64,000 bases of DNA from Gigantopelta aegis (GCF_016097555.1 NC_054713.1:13471473-13535472), one strand, 5' to 3'. Positions 22,342-32,485 are shown, counted from the stretch's first letter. Numbers and translations are program-made. The notes: a model not told the origin generated them from the sequence alone.

Positions 22342-22911
22342 GTTCTCATTAGGCGATTAGTCGTATCGACTTGTCGCATGCGATCGAGTCGTACGTGAGA
22401 ACACCTAAATCGGAACGACTAGTCTTATACGACAAGTCGTGTTGAAATCGTACAGATTATAACAGGTCCTATTTCTCACGACAAATCGTGAGATATCAAA
22501 ACATATTAAAGTACAACCGTTTAGTTTTGTCACTTCCGGTTTTTTTTTTTTTGTGTTTTGTTTTTCGGGGGGGGGGGGGGGTTCATTTGCTTCTAAACAT
22601 GTTAAAATGTCCGGATTTCTTGTGTCCATCAACCCTATTATTGTCCAGATGTGGTCAATAATTGTTTTGTTACATAATGACATCAGTAAGTTGTCTACAT
22701 TCATGTTTTCCTTATTTCAGTGGAAATGTGTAGGGACTTAGATTTCCCGCAAAATATTTTTAAACTGACCAGCTTTGTTTAACGTCATAAAATCTTATGA
22801 CGTAACGTCCCCCCCCCCCCCCCCCCCCACACACACATTCAAGATTGGAGTCGCTACGACAAATCGTATGCGACAAGTCGGTAAGACAAATCGCATAATG
22901 ATAACGCCGCT
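22342..22911. mobile_element. MITE with TTAM flanks, arm 1 copy
   Basis: Inverted ends: TCATTAGGCGATTAGTCGTA on the left and TAAGACAAATCGCATAATGA on the right, each followed inward by CGACTTGTCGCAT. TTAC flanks both ends here, and TTAA is seen at the left end in arm 2 and the right end in the third copy, which suggests a TTAA target (piggyBac-like). It lies inside a LINE ORF2 fragment whose frame reads on into the repeat. It contains G and C runs (22567, 22810). Confidence 0.6.
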
Positions 22912-22915
22912 TTAC

Positions 22916-23160
22916 CAATTTGATATTAGGTATCTGAATTGATTTGAATGTAGATTGTTTCATCCACTAATACGTTTTGATATATTTAACTCGCAAATCA
23001 CTGTAGAATGGACAGTACAAAATAAAATAAAATTCATCTTCAATCAGGTTACCTTTACAAAGACTGCAGATTCTCTGGTCACGTTGTTTGTAAAAACCAG
23101 TTTCTATATAAAGATAAATGTGCCGAACAGATGTGCTGACCATCTATATAGGTTCGAGTA
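22916..23160 (-). mobile_element. LINE ORF2 C-terminal fragment, arm 1
   Basis: Minus-strand coding remnant related to 30617-30889 and 53870-54089, with the zinc-knuckle-like RICSLCKxNLIEDEF segment degraded here. It was interrupted by the MITE at 22342-22911 before the segment was duplicated. Confidence 0.6.
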
Positions 23161-23164
23161 AGAG

Positions 23165-23500
23165 CTAGAATTTGGCAAACTAAGTGAAAACCGTTCAAAA
23201 TCATGTGCCAAATGACCTCATGAAAACTGCGCAATATTTACATTTTTCGGACTTTATCCTACGGGACATTCACAATTCAATAGCACTACAAACGCCCTCG
23301 CTCGCTACCGACCCTGGTCGGGTTGCTGGTGCTCTCTTGCACTTGCCAGAGTGGGCGGTCCCTCCTCCCACCCACCCCAACCCTTTCCTGTCCTAGACGG
23401 ACGAGCTGGCGTTAGTCAACAGCTGCGCCTATGATAGGCGTGCGCTACAATGGCTTGCTCTGAATGGACACGTTAAACCCTATTACCTGACTTGACATCT
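23165..23500 (+). repeat. Retroposon 3' end with CCTGA tail, arm 1
   Basis: The block CGACCCTGGTCGGGTTGCTG, TTGCACTTGCCAGAGTGG and TGGACACGTTAAACCCTATT ends in CCTGACTTGAC. The arm 2 and third copies have longer CCTGA runs. A short tandem tail is typical of a LINE or SINE 3' end. The opposite orientation of the LINE ORF2 fragment next door makes it a separate insertion. Confidence 0.6.
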
Positions 23501-23659
23501 GTATTTACATAAGAAACTTCTAATTCTGTAAGATAAATTGCTTGACACATAATACTGATACCTGGAACTGTTTTGTATTCAAACACAATTTCATTTGCAC
23601 TAGTGGACACATTGTTGTGGAGATCTGAGTTGGTGGTGCGTGTATGTGTATATTTACAG

Positions 23660-23779
23660 ACAAGTGTAAGAACAACAAACCGAACTGGTGTCTACGCGAG
23701 ATGCTTCACGTTTTAGGAATGGCAAAAAGGAAACTATGTTTCTATTGGAAAGAAAACTGCCCGAGAATTTGCCTCAAGA
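23660..23779 (+). CDS. Gene A, ShKT-like exon 2
   Basis: A 120-base exon between TATTTACAG and A|GTAAGA, phase 1-1. It encodes KCKNNKPNWC, a 15-residue loop, then LCFYWKENCPRIC. Five of the six ShKT cysteines are present; the last one is absent and the next exon supplies none. Compared with arm 2 (29921-30040), 26 of 120 bases differ and every changed codon changes the residue (18 of 39), while the cysteines and the NKPNWC and KENCP motifs are kept. Flanking intron differs by only about 6 in 100 bases. The mature protein is expected to be secreted and disulphide-rich. Confidence 0.7.
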
Positions 23780-23849
23780 GTAAGACAACAAACCGAACTG
23801 GAGTAAGACTGATTTAGTATGCATTATACTTCGCGTGTTTACAGATTGT

Positions 23850-25025
23850 TGTGACGGAACATGCTCTTAATTTTGTTTTCGCCTGTGGCAATATTAATTG
23901 TGTTAGAGGGCCGTGTGCAGTTTCATTGCACTTAGCCCAGGTGGGCAACTTGTTACGTAATACTTCTGCGCGACAGTCCTCGAGTTATACTTTCTAATAC
24001 ACACCCAGCCAGGGGCGGAGGCCATGTGGCGAATAGTTACGTAATACCTCCGCGAGTGCGGTTTTTACAACCGTGATTTGGCGACTTGGCGTCATTGAGT
24101 CTGGCGATCTAAGAGAAAGATATGCCGTCTTGGTCACTGTGGAAATTCAGATGATACGTGAGGTACCGCCTTGTACCCCTAGGCGATATTCGCTGTCTCT
24201 GAGAGTTTTGAATAAATAGCTAGGGTTTAGAGATATCGAGGAGAACCATAGGAAGATATCCCGGGGGAACGTTGTCCGTTTGGACTTTGGTAAATATATT
24301 ATTTCTGCTCTGTTGTATAACCTTGATGTGATTGATGTGACTCTTAAATATTTTAATACTGTATTATACCAATATTCTTTAGACAGTGTCTTCGGTCATC
24401 TGACGAAGTAAATCGTAGACTTTTTGTTCTAACATTATACGAGTATTTGGTAATATAAAGCTTAGCCAGTCATCCTAGAAGACCTAGGTAAACTGTAGGT
24501 TATTGTCTTTATTGTGATAGGTACCAGTATTAATTCTGTGTTACAAGGTTACTGAATGAGTAGTTAGGGTTAATTAAAAATTAACCAGTTAGGAATAGAG
24601 CTGTAATTCCTTTATTAATTAAGTTCCCCTGGAAGCGTTTCTCAATTATCACACGCGTGGGTGTTGTGTCACGGTGAAGTGATTAGCATATTGTGTAAAC
24701 TAGACACCTAGAGATTAACTAAATAAGTGATCAGTTCTGGGTTGTTATTATTGTTGTTATTAATTAACTACTGCGGCAGTACATTTGTCAGCGTAGGTTA
24801 ATACAGATTCCAAAGTGTATTGTGTTTGTGTTGTGTTTTCTAGTGAACTAAACGTGCTATAATAATATATACTTTATATAAGATCTTATCTCTGATCATA
24901 CCTAGAGACGAGCCACAGCGGGTAATACTGCTCGATACAGAGATATCTAATAGATATACAGTTAAGAGAGATATTTTGATAACCGTGTTTCATTCAGTTA
25001 CGGGTATTATAGAATCCCCGTGACA
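23850..25025 (+). mobile_element. Solo LTR with 5-bp target duplication
   Basis: A 1,176-bp LTR starting TGTGACGG and ending CCCCGTGACA, flanked on both sides by ATTGT (23845-23849 and 25026-25030). The matching place in arm 2 reads AGATTGTACACGAG with one ATTGT, an exact empty site. No internal region remains, so it is a solo LTR fossil from a retrovirus-like element, probably Ty3/Gypsy type. It inserted after the duplication, in the last intron of gene A. Its family differs from the LTR at 54640. Confidence 0.85.
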
Positions 25026-25040
25026 ATTGTACACGAGTTT

Positions 25041-25056
<16 letters not shown>

Positions 25057-25121
<65 letters not shown>
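25057..25121. repeat. (TC)n microsatellite with TATG tail
   Basis: About 60 bases of TC, then (TATG)n. The inverted partner in arm 2 is (GA)n at 29721-29860. Confidence 0.9.
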
Positions 25122-25124
<3 letters not shown>

Positions 25125-25189
25125 ATATAATATGTATGTATGTATGTATGTATGTATTGATTTATGAATATTTATATATTGTATGTATA

Positions 25190-25360
25190 ACGCGGTTAAC
25201 TGTTACATACATAGATATTAACGCACTGGCGCATGGACTAATTAAATCATTTCTGGCCTCACAATTTGTCCCATGCCGTTGCTGGGACTCGACCCTGTGG
25301 CACCAAATCGCCCGCAAATTGCCAGACTAACCACGATGCGCTCTGAGCTATTGAGGCATC
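25190..25360 (-). repeat. tRNA-headed SINE, third family, arm 1
   Basis: The minus strand reads TGCCTCAATAGCTCAGAGCG (box A), then CAGGGTCGAGTCCCAGCAAC (box B), then GGACAAATTGTGAGGCCAGA. The arm 2 copy is at 29515-29650, and a further copy found only in arm 2 is at 35890-36003. Confidence 0.65.
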
Positions 25361-25458
25361 CATATATATCTGACTGTTTTTACTTGTTGCACCATGATAA
25401 CTACAGTGCTATACAAATTTGATTCTCTTTAAATCTTTTTGTTTTACTTTTTTGACAG

Positions 25459-25610
25459 AAAACAAAAGAAATGAAAATGTGTTTCAAGAATTGATGAAGA
25501 TTCAACCACGGGAACTAAAAGTTGTAATTATTGTAATGTCGATCATATTGACACGTCAAAATAAACAATCTCAGCAGTTGCTATGTTCGTCGTTTATTTG
25601 TTATGTGTGA
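25459..25610 (+). CDS. Gene A, last exon
   Basis: A TTTTTTGACAG acceptor precedes an exon that is open in phase 1: NKRNENVFQELMKIQP, then a hydrophobic stretch ending CSSFICYV and a stop at 25608-25610. The arm 2 counterpart starts almost identically but stops after about 12 residues, so gene A carries a longer, more hydrophobic C-terminus. AATAAA lies at 25560-25565, inside this longer reading frame. If the message ends soon after that signal the true stop would be elsewhere, so the C-terminus is uncertain. Confidence 0.5.
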
Positions 25611-25668
25611 CAGAAAAGTGACAACGTATTCACCACAGCAAAGGCTTGTACAAATTAGGCAAAAACTA

Positions 25669-25669
25669 C

Positions 25670-25700
<31 letters not shown>

Positions 25701-25709
25701 ACACACACA
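25669..25709. repeat. C run plus (AC)n
   Basis: About 18 C followed by AC repeats. The arm 2 partner is (GT)n at 29152-29173. Confidence 0.85.
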
Positions 25710-25996
25710 GACAAGAAACCGGCTTTATATAGGGAAAAGGGCCGACGTTAAACACAATTCGATGTACTAATAATTATTTAAATGATTTTGACTTTAAGAA
25801 AAAGGTTCAGTACGTGTAAAGTATTTTATGTTGGCCGATAAGTGTGAATATAGTAAAACCAGTAATGAATTAGTTTTTAAATACGCACTTGAAAACTGAT
25901 ATTTCTACTTAGTATTTCTCTTTAAACATTTCACCTCACATTATAAGATCGGTATCCCACAATTTTCGTTTAATATTTCCATGTGTGTGTGTCTGT

Positions 25997-26000
<4 letters not shown>

Positions 26001-26060
<60 letters not shown>
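26001..26060. repeat. (GA)n microsatellite
   Basis: A pure GA run at the inner edge of arm 1. Confidence 0.9.
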
Positions 26061-26066
<6 letters not shown>

Positions 26067-26119
26067 GATAAATGTGATAAGGGATGTGTGTGGATATGTG
26101 CACGTCGTTTTAGGAATAT

Positions 26120-26405
26120 ATCTGTATGTGATGCGCGTTCGGTTTGAGATCGATCCAGGTCGGTGGGACCATTGGGTTATTTCTCATATTTCTCATTCGT
26201 GCCAGTGCGCCAAGACTGGCATATCAAATGCCGTGGTATGTGCTATCCTGTATGTGGGGTGGTGCATAATCGTTGCTACTAATGGAATAAATGTATCAGG
26301 TTTCCTCTCTAAGATTATATGTCAAAATTATCAAGTGTTTGACATTCAACAGCCTATGATTAATAAATCAATGTGCTCTAGTGGTGTTGTGAAACAAAAC
26401 AAACT
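26120..26405 (+). repeat. SINE copy in the spacer
   Basis: A head remnant (GATGCGCGTTCGGTTTGAGA) precedes a core with GCCGTGGTATGTGCTATCCT, and the copy ends at AATCAATGTGCTCTAGTGGT plus an A-rich end. The head belongs to the 13257 subfamily and the tail to the 49862 subfamily, so this copy is a mosaic. Confidence 0.8.
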
Positions 26406-26515
26406 TTAACTTTTATGTATATGTGCAATATTGAGTTTGATGAATACATTTGTTTTCAAAAGGTGCACGTTTAAGGCACCAGTCTACTCGAATGCCAGCC
26501 CTGCAAACGTTTCAA

Positions 26516-26583
26516 TATATATATATATATATATATTTATATAATATAATATATATATATATATATATATTGAAACGTTTATA

Positions 26584-26678
<95 letters not shown>
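26516..26678. repeat. (AT)n cluster
   Basis: Long AT runs broken by TAATA steps, including two copies of TGAAACGTTT in opposite orientations. Confidence 0.85.
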
Positions 26679-26679
<1 letters not shown>

Positions 26680-27118
26680 TACATTTTCAGTGCATTCAAA
26701 GTATGTGATATTTTTCAGATCACATACTTTAAGAATTTGACAACTTTACAAATTAGCTGTAAATTAGTCGAGGTCTCGGCACTAGGTTTATTAACATTTA
26801 AGCAAATGTACTTGGGTAACACTCCATGATTGACGTATGCATTCCTAGTCATCAAATAAAAACATTTCAATGACAATTTGACACTGACAGCTGTCCAGCG
26901 TTCAGAAAACAAAAAAGGTTAGGCATAACTTTATTTTGATGTAAGGACATCATCCAAAATGATGTCATTCGAGTTTGACATCATTTCCATTCAAAAATAC
27001 ACCGCGCCACATATTCTTACGTCATTTGAATATCTAGTAATGGAGGACTGGAATTAAAGTTGCGTGTACAGTTTACAAAAACACGTTGCATTAAGCTTGA
27101 GCTTATATCATAAAGAGA
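26679..27118. other. Spacer DNA, nothing recognised
   Basis: Single-copy-looking spacer sequence between AT repeats and a foldback element. No supported gene. Confidence 0.45.
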
Positions 27119-27262
27119 TTATTACCATCGTGTATTTCGGTATCGTTAATACCATATATTAGGAATAAAAATAATGTATTATGCTTGCCAGAGGCTCGCA
27201 TAATACAATTTTTATTCCTAATATATGATATTGACGATACCGAAAAACACTCTGGTAATAAC
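27119..27262. repeat. Foldback element with 65-base arms
   Basis: TTATTACCATCGTGTATTTC pairs with AACACTCTGGTAATAA, and TATTAGGAATAAAAAT with its complement further in. The loop is about 15 bases around CTTGCCAGAGGCTC. There is no coding potential. Confidence 0.75.
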
Positions 27263-28204
27263 CTATATATATGTATATATAGATAGAAAGATAGATAGAT
27301 ATATATTCGAATACCGTTTCTGATACTGGTTAGACAAATTTAAACCTGCAAAAAACTTAGCTTATTTGAAAATTAAACAGTTGCGTTGACAGGCACTCAT
27401 GATTCAAATGGATAAAATCAAATCAAAAGATATTTAGGAAGACGTCGGGCCGAATTTATGAAGCCTGTTTACCTTAAACGCAGGTGTTTAAGCATAGTAA
27501 ATGTACGTAGTTGCACGTGTGCACGTCTACAATAGGCTTTGTAAATTCGGCCTATCGTGTTTAAATCGCCCAGTGTTTTTGATGGTTTCTTAAATGTTTA
27601 ATGTTGAATGTGAATGTTATTACTATGTTTTTAAATTATTACCAATCACAGAACTTGTGGTGTTCACTTCTCTATCAAAACTTCCGTGCACCTCCAACTT
27701 TGACCCGGCTGGAAGTTATTTGGTCTACTTTATCATGTAATTTTGGTTTCTCCAATCATCTTGGTTGATTTATGCTCTCAACAGTTCTGGCCAATAGGAT
27801 CTTTTGGTTTCATGTTAATAGGAAATGCATTGTGGACTCTTTGTTGATTGGATGACATTTTGTTTCGAAGGGTTTTCCCTTCCTTGTTGACGAAAATGGT
27901 TTAACAAATATTGTGTTAATTCCTCAGTGTTCTTGGATCAAGTTCAAGGAGCATGTATATATACAGTACACAAATGAACAATAAAAACACCTAGGGACAT
28001 GTAGTCATTTAGAAGTATACCACTCTGTTTCATAGATTTCCTGCATGGACGGTGTGACAAGAATAAAATATAAAAGTAGTCGGACAAATCAATAAATGGA
28101 CTGCTGTCTGATTTTATTTCTCTTGTAGCTTTTTGCCAAGAAATAGAGCATTTTTGGCTACTAAAATTACATATTAAATACATTTTTTATCATTTAGAAC
28201 ATGG
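27263..28204. other. Spacer DNA, nothing recognised
   Basis: No repeat is shared with the rest of the window. The minus-strand ORF near 27944-28183 has no recognisable domain. Confidence 0.45.
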
Positions 28205-28421
28205 GGGTGATTTAACTCGGTCAATAGTTCCCTCGACCGAGGTGGTTGCATCATAGGATCGAAATACCCCTGTGGACTCATTATCTGATTAGGTTTGTCC
28301 CTGTTCCAACCAGTGTCCAAGGCTGTTGTATCAAAGGTCATGGTATGTGTTGTTCTGTCTGTGGGAAAGTGCATATAAATACATCAAACGAATGCTTTAC
28401 CACTGGGGTACGTCCTGCCCC
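28205..28421 (+). repeat. SINE truncated into an inverted SINE head
   Basis: Forward SINE from a degraded head through GGTCATGGTATGTGTTGTTC to GTGCATATAAATAC, then an abrupt switch to a reverse-oriented head fragment (GCTTTACCACTGGGGTACGT). It is a junction of two copies. Confidence 0.65.
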
Positions 28422-28655
28422 GACCGACATCAAGTGACACTGTCGGTACGTAAAGATGTAATGTATTCTAGAGAAAAATACGAAAATCATAAATATACAT
28501 GTACATATACTTAACTAACTATGGAGCTGGAATCACACTGATGTCCTTTTCATAAGTTATTAATTCATGTCATTTTGATCAATACCAAAATGATACAGAA
28601 TATGTAAAAATTCTTAATATCCAGTTCATAGACGTACGGGCTGCCAATTAATAGG

Positions 28656-28681
28656 GGGGGGGGGGGGGGGGGGGGGGGGGG
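28656..28681. repeat. G homopolymer
   Basis: A G run of about 26 bases, followed by GAT repeats. A similar G or C run with the same flank (CCGAATCTGGATAACAAC) recurs at about 47586-47640, so it is part of a dispersed repeat. Confidence 0.8.
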
Positions 28682-29285
28682 ATGATGATGATTAATTTTT
28701 GCACGAATTAAAGAAAATGTCCGAATCTGGATAACAACGTTTATTCATTTCAGCATTATTGCCAAACAGCTAAACACGGTTTCAAACGAATAACTACGCA
28801 TTTTCACATGGATTACAACTAATTTTACGGGTAGAATGATGGAAATACATGGTAAATAGGTACACACACACACACACACGGAAATCGTAAACGAAAATTG
28901 TGGGATACCGATCTTATAATGTGAGGTGAAATGTTTAAAGAGAAATACTAAGTAGAAATATCAGTTTTCAAGTGCGTATTTAAAAACTAATTCATTACTG
29001 GTTTTATTATATTCACACTTATCGGCCAACATAAAATACTTTATACGTACTGAACCTTTTTCTTAAACTCAAAATCATTTAAATAATTATTACTACATCG
29101 AATTGTGTTTAACGTCGGCCCTTTTCCCTATGTAAACTCGGTTTCTTGTCTTTGTGTGTGTGTGTGTGTGTGTGGTGTGTTGGGGGATAGTTTTGGCTTA
29201 ACTTGTACACGCCTTTGCTGTGGTGAATAAGTTGTTACTTTTCTGTCACACATAACAAATAAATGACGAACATGGAAACTATTGT

Positions 29286-29291
29286 TTTATT
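29286..29291 (-). promoter_or_regulatory. Poly(A) signal of gene B
   Basis: AATAAA on the minus strand, about 80 bases after the gene B stop. The same place in arm 1 has AATAAA at 25560-25565. Confidence 0.5.
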
Positions 29292-29367
29292 TTAACGTGT
29301 CAATATGATCGGCATTACAATAATTGCAACTTTTAGTTGAAGTCGACGAGTTCCAGTGGTTGGATCT

Positions 29368-29405
29368 TCATCCATCTTGAAACACATTTTCATTTCTTTT
29401 GCCGT
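29368..29405 (-). CDS. Gene B, last exon (coding part)
   Basis: A TTTTTTAACAG acceptor precedes a phase 1 exon encoding NGKRNENVFQDG and a stop (29368-29370). It directly extends the ShKT-like exon at 29921-30040 in frame. It is followed by a short 3' UTR with AATAAA at 29286-29291. Gene B therefore ends tail to tail with gene A, and their 3' ends lie about 3.7 kb apart across the spacer. Confidence 0.55.
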
Positions 29406-29514
29406 CTGTTAAAAAAGGAAAACAAAAATATTTAAAAAGAATCAAATTTGTATAGCATTGCAGTTATCATGGTGCAACAAGTAAAAACAGTAAGATATAT
29501 ATGGATGCCTCAAT

Positions 29515-29650
29515 ATGGTTAGTCTGGCAATTTGCGGGCAATTCGGTGCCACAGGATCGAGTCCCAGCAACGGCTTGGGACAAATTGTGAGGCCAGAACG
29601 GATTTAATTATTCCCTGCGCCAATGCGTTAATATCTATGTATGTAACAGT
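29515..29650 (+). repeat. tRNA-headed SINE, third family, arm 2
   Basis: Inverted partner of 25190-25360: TGCCTCAATATGGTTAGTCT, then CAGGATCGAGTCCCAGCAAC. It predates the duplication. Confidence 0.65.
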
Positions 29651-29715
29651 CAACCTCGACATACATACACTATATAGATATTCATATATCAATACATACA
29701 TACATACATATATAT

Positions 29716-29860
<145 letters not shown>

Positions 29861-29920
29861 ACAAAACTCGTGTACAATCTGTACACACGCGAAGTATAAT
29901 GCATACTAAGTCAGTCTTAC

Positions 29921-30040
29921 TCTTGTGGCAATGCGTCGGGCAGTTTTCTTTCGCACGGTAACATAGTCTCCTTTTTGTTAGGACCATAACTTGAAACCTC
30001 ACGCGTTGACACCAGTTCGGTTTGTTGTCCTTACACTCGG
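29921..30040 (-). CDS. Gene B, ShKT-like exon 2
   Basis: A 120-base exon, acceptor TATTTACAG, donor A|GTAAGA, phase 1-1. It encodes ECKDNKPNWC, a 15-residue loop, and LCYRAKENCPTHC. ECKD at the start is the classic ShKT opening (C-x-D). Same length and frame as the gene A exon, but 18 of 39 residues differ, concentrated in the loop and the segment before KENC. It joins gene B's last exon in phase, giving CHK-NGKRNENVF. Confidence 0.7.
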
Positions 30041-30199
30041 CTGTAAATATACACATACACGCACCATTAACTCCAATCTCCACAACAATGTGTCCACTAG
30101 TGCAAATGAAATTGTTTCTGAATACAAAACAGTTCCAGGTATCAGTATTATTTGTCAAAGCAATTTATCTTACAGAATTAGAAGTTTCTTATGTACATA

Positions 30200-30600
30200 T
30201 TGATGTCAGGTCAGGTCAGGTCAGGTCAGGTCAGGTCAGGTCAGGTCAGGTCAGGTCAGGTCAAGTCAGATAATAGGGTTTAACGTGTCCATTCAGAGCA
30301 AGCCATTGTAGTGCACGTCTATCATAGGCGCAGCTGTTGACTAACGCCAGCTCGTCCGCCTAGGACGGGAAAGGGTTGGGGTGGGTTGGAGGAGGGACCG
30401 CCCACTCTGGCAAGTGCAAGAGAGCACCAGCAACCCGACCAGGGTCGGTAGCGAGCGGGGGGGGGGGGGGGGGGGGCGTTTGTGGTGCTATTGAATTGTG
30501 AATGTCCCGTAGGATTAAGTCCGAAAAATTTAAATATTGCGCAGTTTTCATGAGGTCATTTGGCGCATGATTTTGAACGGTTTTCACTTAGCTCTTACTC
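30200..30600 (-). repeat. Retroposon 3' end with (CCTGA)n tail, arm 2
   Basis: Inverted partner of 23165-23500. The tail is a run of about 11 AGGTC units (30207-30262), much longer than in arm 1. A G run sits at about 30458-30476. Confidence 0.7.
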
Positions 30601-30616
30601 GAACCTATATATATAG

Positions 30617-30881
30617 ATGGTCAGCACATCTGTTCAGCACATCTACTTTTATATAGAAACTGGTCTTTACAAACAACGTGACCAGAGAATCTGCAGTCTT
30701 TGTAAATGTAACCTGATTGAAGATGAATTTTACTTTATTTTGTACTGTCCATTCTACAGTGATTTGCGGGTTAAATATATCAAAACGTATTACTGGACGA
30801 AGCAATCTACATTCAAATCAAATCAGTTACCTAGTATCAAATTGGTAAAGCGGCGTTGTCATTATGCGATTTGTCTCACCG
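30617..30881 (+). mobile_element. LINE ORF2 C-terminal fragment, arm 2
   Basis: Open coding remnant: TGLYKQRDQRICSLCKCNLI, then EDEFYFILYCPFYSDLRVKY and IKLVKRR. It is the zinc-knuckle-like end of a LINE ORF2. The frame runs into the MITE repeat (CHYAICLTD). It is better preserved than the arm 1 copy. Confidence 0.7.
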
Positions 30882-30962
30882 ACTTCTGAACAGAACAGAA
30901 CAGAACTTTATTCACTCAGAACACCAAACGGTGTTACATTGAGGTGTTTACAAACATATATA

Positions 30963-32397
30963 TACTCTTCAAAAAAAGAAACGCAAAAGGGTACAAATGG
31001 GTTATAACACATTCCCACGGTTACATTCGATAAAACGCAGCTACTGTACAATAAAGTTCCAAAATGTGAATATTCGCAAAAACGCAGCCACGTGCAAACC
31101 ATGTCACCACTGCACGTGCGTTGTCTGCACGTGCAACATGAACACCGACAGTATAAAAGTGCAGGGTGTTCGCTTGCCAGGCCTCTGTATCTGGCCGACA
31201 GTTGACAATCCAGGACATGCCACGTCTCGGTGAACCGCAGAGAAACAATGCCATCGGCCGACTAGACGCAGGCGAATCCAGAACGGCCGTTGCCAGGGCA
31301 TTCCATGTGTCCCCAAGCACCATCTCCAGACTGTGGGACCGTTACCAGCAACATGGATCAACACGTGACCTCCCTAGATCCGGTCGACCACGGGTCACTA
31401 CCCCCGGGCAGGACCGCTACATCCGGGTACGCCACCTTCGGGAACGATTGACTACTGCCACCTCCACAGCCGCAGCAATACCAGGTATGCGCAGGATATC
31501 CGACCAGACCGTACGGAACCGCCTACGTGAGGTAGGAATTCGTGCCAGACGTCCAGTTCGAGGTGTCATCTTAACACCACAACACCGTCGACTCCGACTG
31601 CAGTGGTGCCAGATTCATCGACAATGGCCTCAACTGCGATGGAGAGAGGTGTGGTTCAGTGACGAGTCCCGATTTCTGCTCCGACGTCATGATGGAAGAT
31701 GTCGCGTGTATAGGCGTCGTGGTGAACGTTATGCGGCAAACTGCGTGCAGGAAGTGGACAGATTCGGCGGGGGTAGTGTCATGGTGTGGGCAGCCATCTC
31801 ACACACTGGCAGAACTGACCTGGTCCACGTGCAGGGCAACCTGAATGCACAGGGCTACATTGACCAGATCCTCCGGCCACACATCGTTCCAGTTATGGCC
31901 AACGCCAACGCAGTGTTCCAACATGACAACGCCAGGCCTCACACAGCACGTCTCACAACGGCTTTCCTACAGAACAACAACATTAATGTCCTTCCTTGGC
32001 CATCGATATCACCGGATTTGAACCCAATTGAGAATCTATGGGACGAGTTGGACCGACGCCTCCGACAGCGACAACCACAGCCCCAGACCCTGCCCGAGCT
32101 GGCAGCAGCCTTGCAGGCCGAGTGGGCCACCATCCCCCGGGACGTCATCCGTACTCTGGTTGCTTCAATGGGCAGGCGGTGCCAGGCAGTTGTCAACACA
32201 CGCGGAGGCCACACCCGGTATTGACTCCAGATGACCTTCACCTTGGTGGTGTGTCCTATCACTTACTCACAATGGACTAGAGTGAATTGTGAACAATCCT
32301 GCAACATTTGGTAATTATCGGACTCACCATTCAATAATTAAATCAATTCTCCAAATGTTACGACAATGTGGTTTTGCGTTTCTTCTTTTGAAGAGTA
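30963..32397 (+). mobile_element. Complete Tc1/mariner transposon (DD34E)
   Basis: Imperfect terminal inverted repeats: CTCTTCAAAAAAAGAAACGC at the left and GCGTTTCTTCTTTTGAAGAG at the right, with TA on both sides. The surrounding TATATA makes the exact outer base ambiguous by a few positions. The element is about 1.43 kb and holds one uninterrupted transposase gene. Its higher GC content and intact frame contrast with the decayed repeats around it, which suggests recent arrival. Confidence 0.9.
31217..32224 (+). CDS. Tc1-type transposase, intact
   Basis: Cut-and-paste transposase of the IS630/Tc1/mariner superfamily, 335 residues from the chosen start (MPRLGEPQRNNAIGRLDAG). An upstream in-frame ATG at 31166 would add 17 residues, but family members start near the paired helix-turn-helix. 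Domains: HTH repeats at about residues 5-110, including ARAFHVSPSTISRLWDRY and the GRPR motif (SGRPRVTT); then the catalytic domain with FSDESRF (first Asp), QHDNARPH (second Asp) and SPDLNPIENLWDEL (Glu). Exactly 34 residues separate the second Asp and the Glu, so DD34E. No stop or frame disruption is seen, so the element may still be active or be a recent copy. Confidence 0.95.
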   Translation: MPRLGEPQRNNAIGRLDAGESRTAVARAFHVSPSTISRLWDRYQQHGSTRDLPRSGRPRVTTPGQDRYIRVRHLRERLTTATSTAAAIPGMRRISDQTVRNRLREVGIRARRPVRGVILTPQHRRLRLQWCQIHRQWPQLRWREVWFSDESRFLLRRHDGRCRVYRRRGERYAANCVQEVDRFGGGSVMVWAAISHTGRTDLVHVQGNLNAQGYIDQILRPHIVPVMANANAVFQHDNARPHTARLTTAFLQNNNINVLPWPSISPDLNPIENLWDELDRRLRQRQPQPQTLPELAAALQAEWATIPRDVIRTLVASMGRRCQAVVNTRGGHTRY

Positions 32398-32454
32398 TAT
32401 ATACAATACAATACTTCTCGCATACGATTTGTCGTAGCGACTCCAATCGTGTGC

Positions 32455-32485
<31 letters not shown>

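Larger units (their letters stand above)
14655..25995 (+). repeat. Inverted duplication, arm 1
   Basis: The reverse complement of this arm aligns with 28860-37680 in the same order. Anchors include 14655-14780 with 36310-37668, 15121-15320 with 35600-35800, 16380-16855 with 33228-33660, 22290-23150 with 30617-33090, and 25380-25985 with 28870-29450. One 200-base stretch shows about six substitutions and a 7-base indel. The arm contains about 5.4 kb (16856-22283) and a solo LTR that arm 2 lacks. The 2.9-kb spacer is not repeated. Confidence 0.9.
30888..32412 (-). mobile_element. Short LINE tail insertion holding a Tc1 transposon
   Basis: Read on the minus strand, the 3' end is CACCGTTTGGTGTTCTGAGT, GAATAAAGTTCTG and a (GTTCT)n tail. 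The insertion is flanked by ACTTCT at 30882-30887 and 32413-32418. The empty site in arm 1 has ACTTGT at the same place. Without the Tc1 element the LINE piece is only about 90 bases, so it is a heavily 5'-truncated copy. Confidence 0.7.

Noticed and set aside
31659-32280. Other-frame ORFs over the Tc1 element
   Set aside because: GC-rich shadows of the transposase gene.
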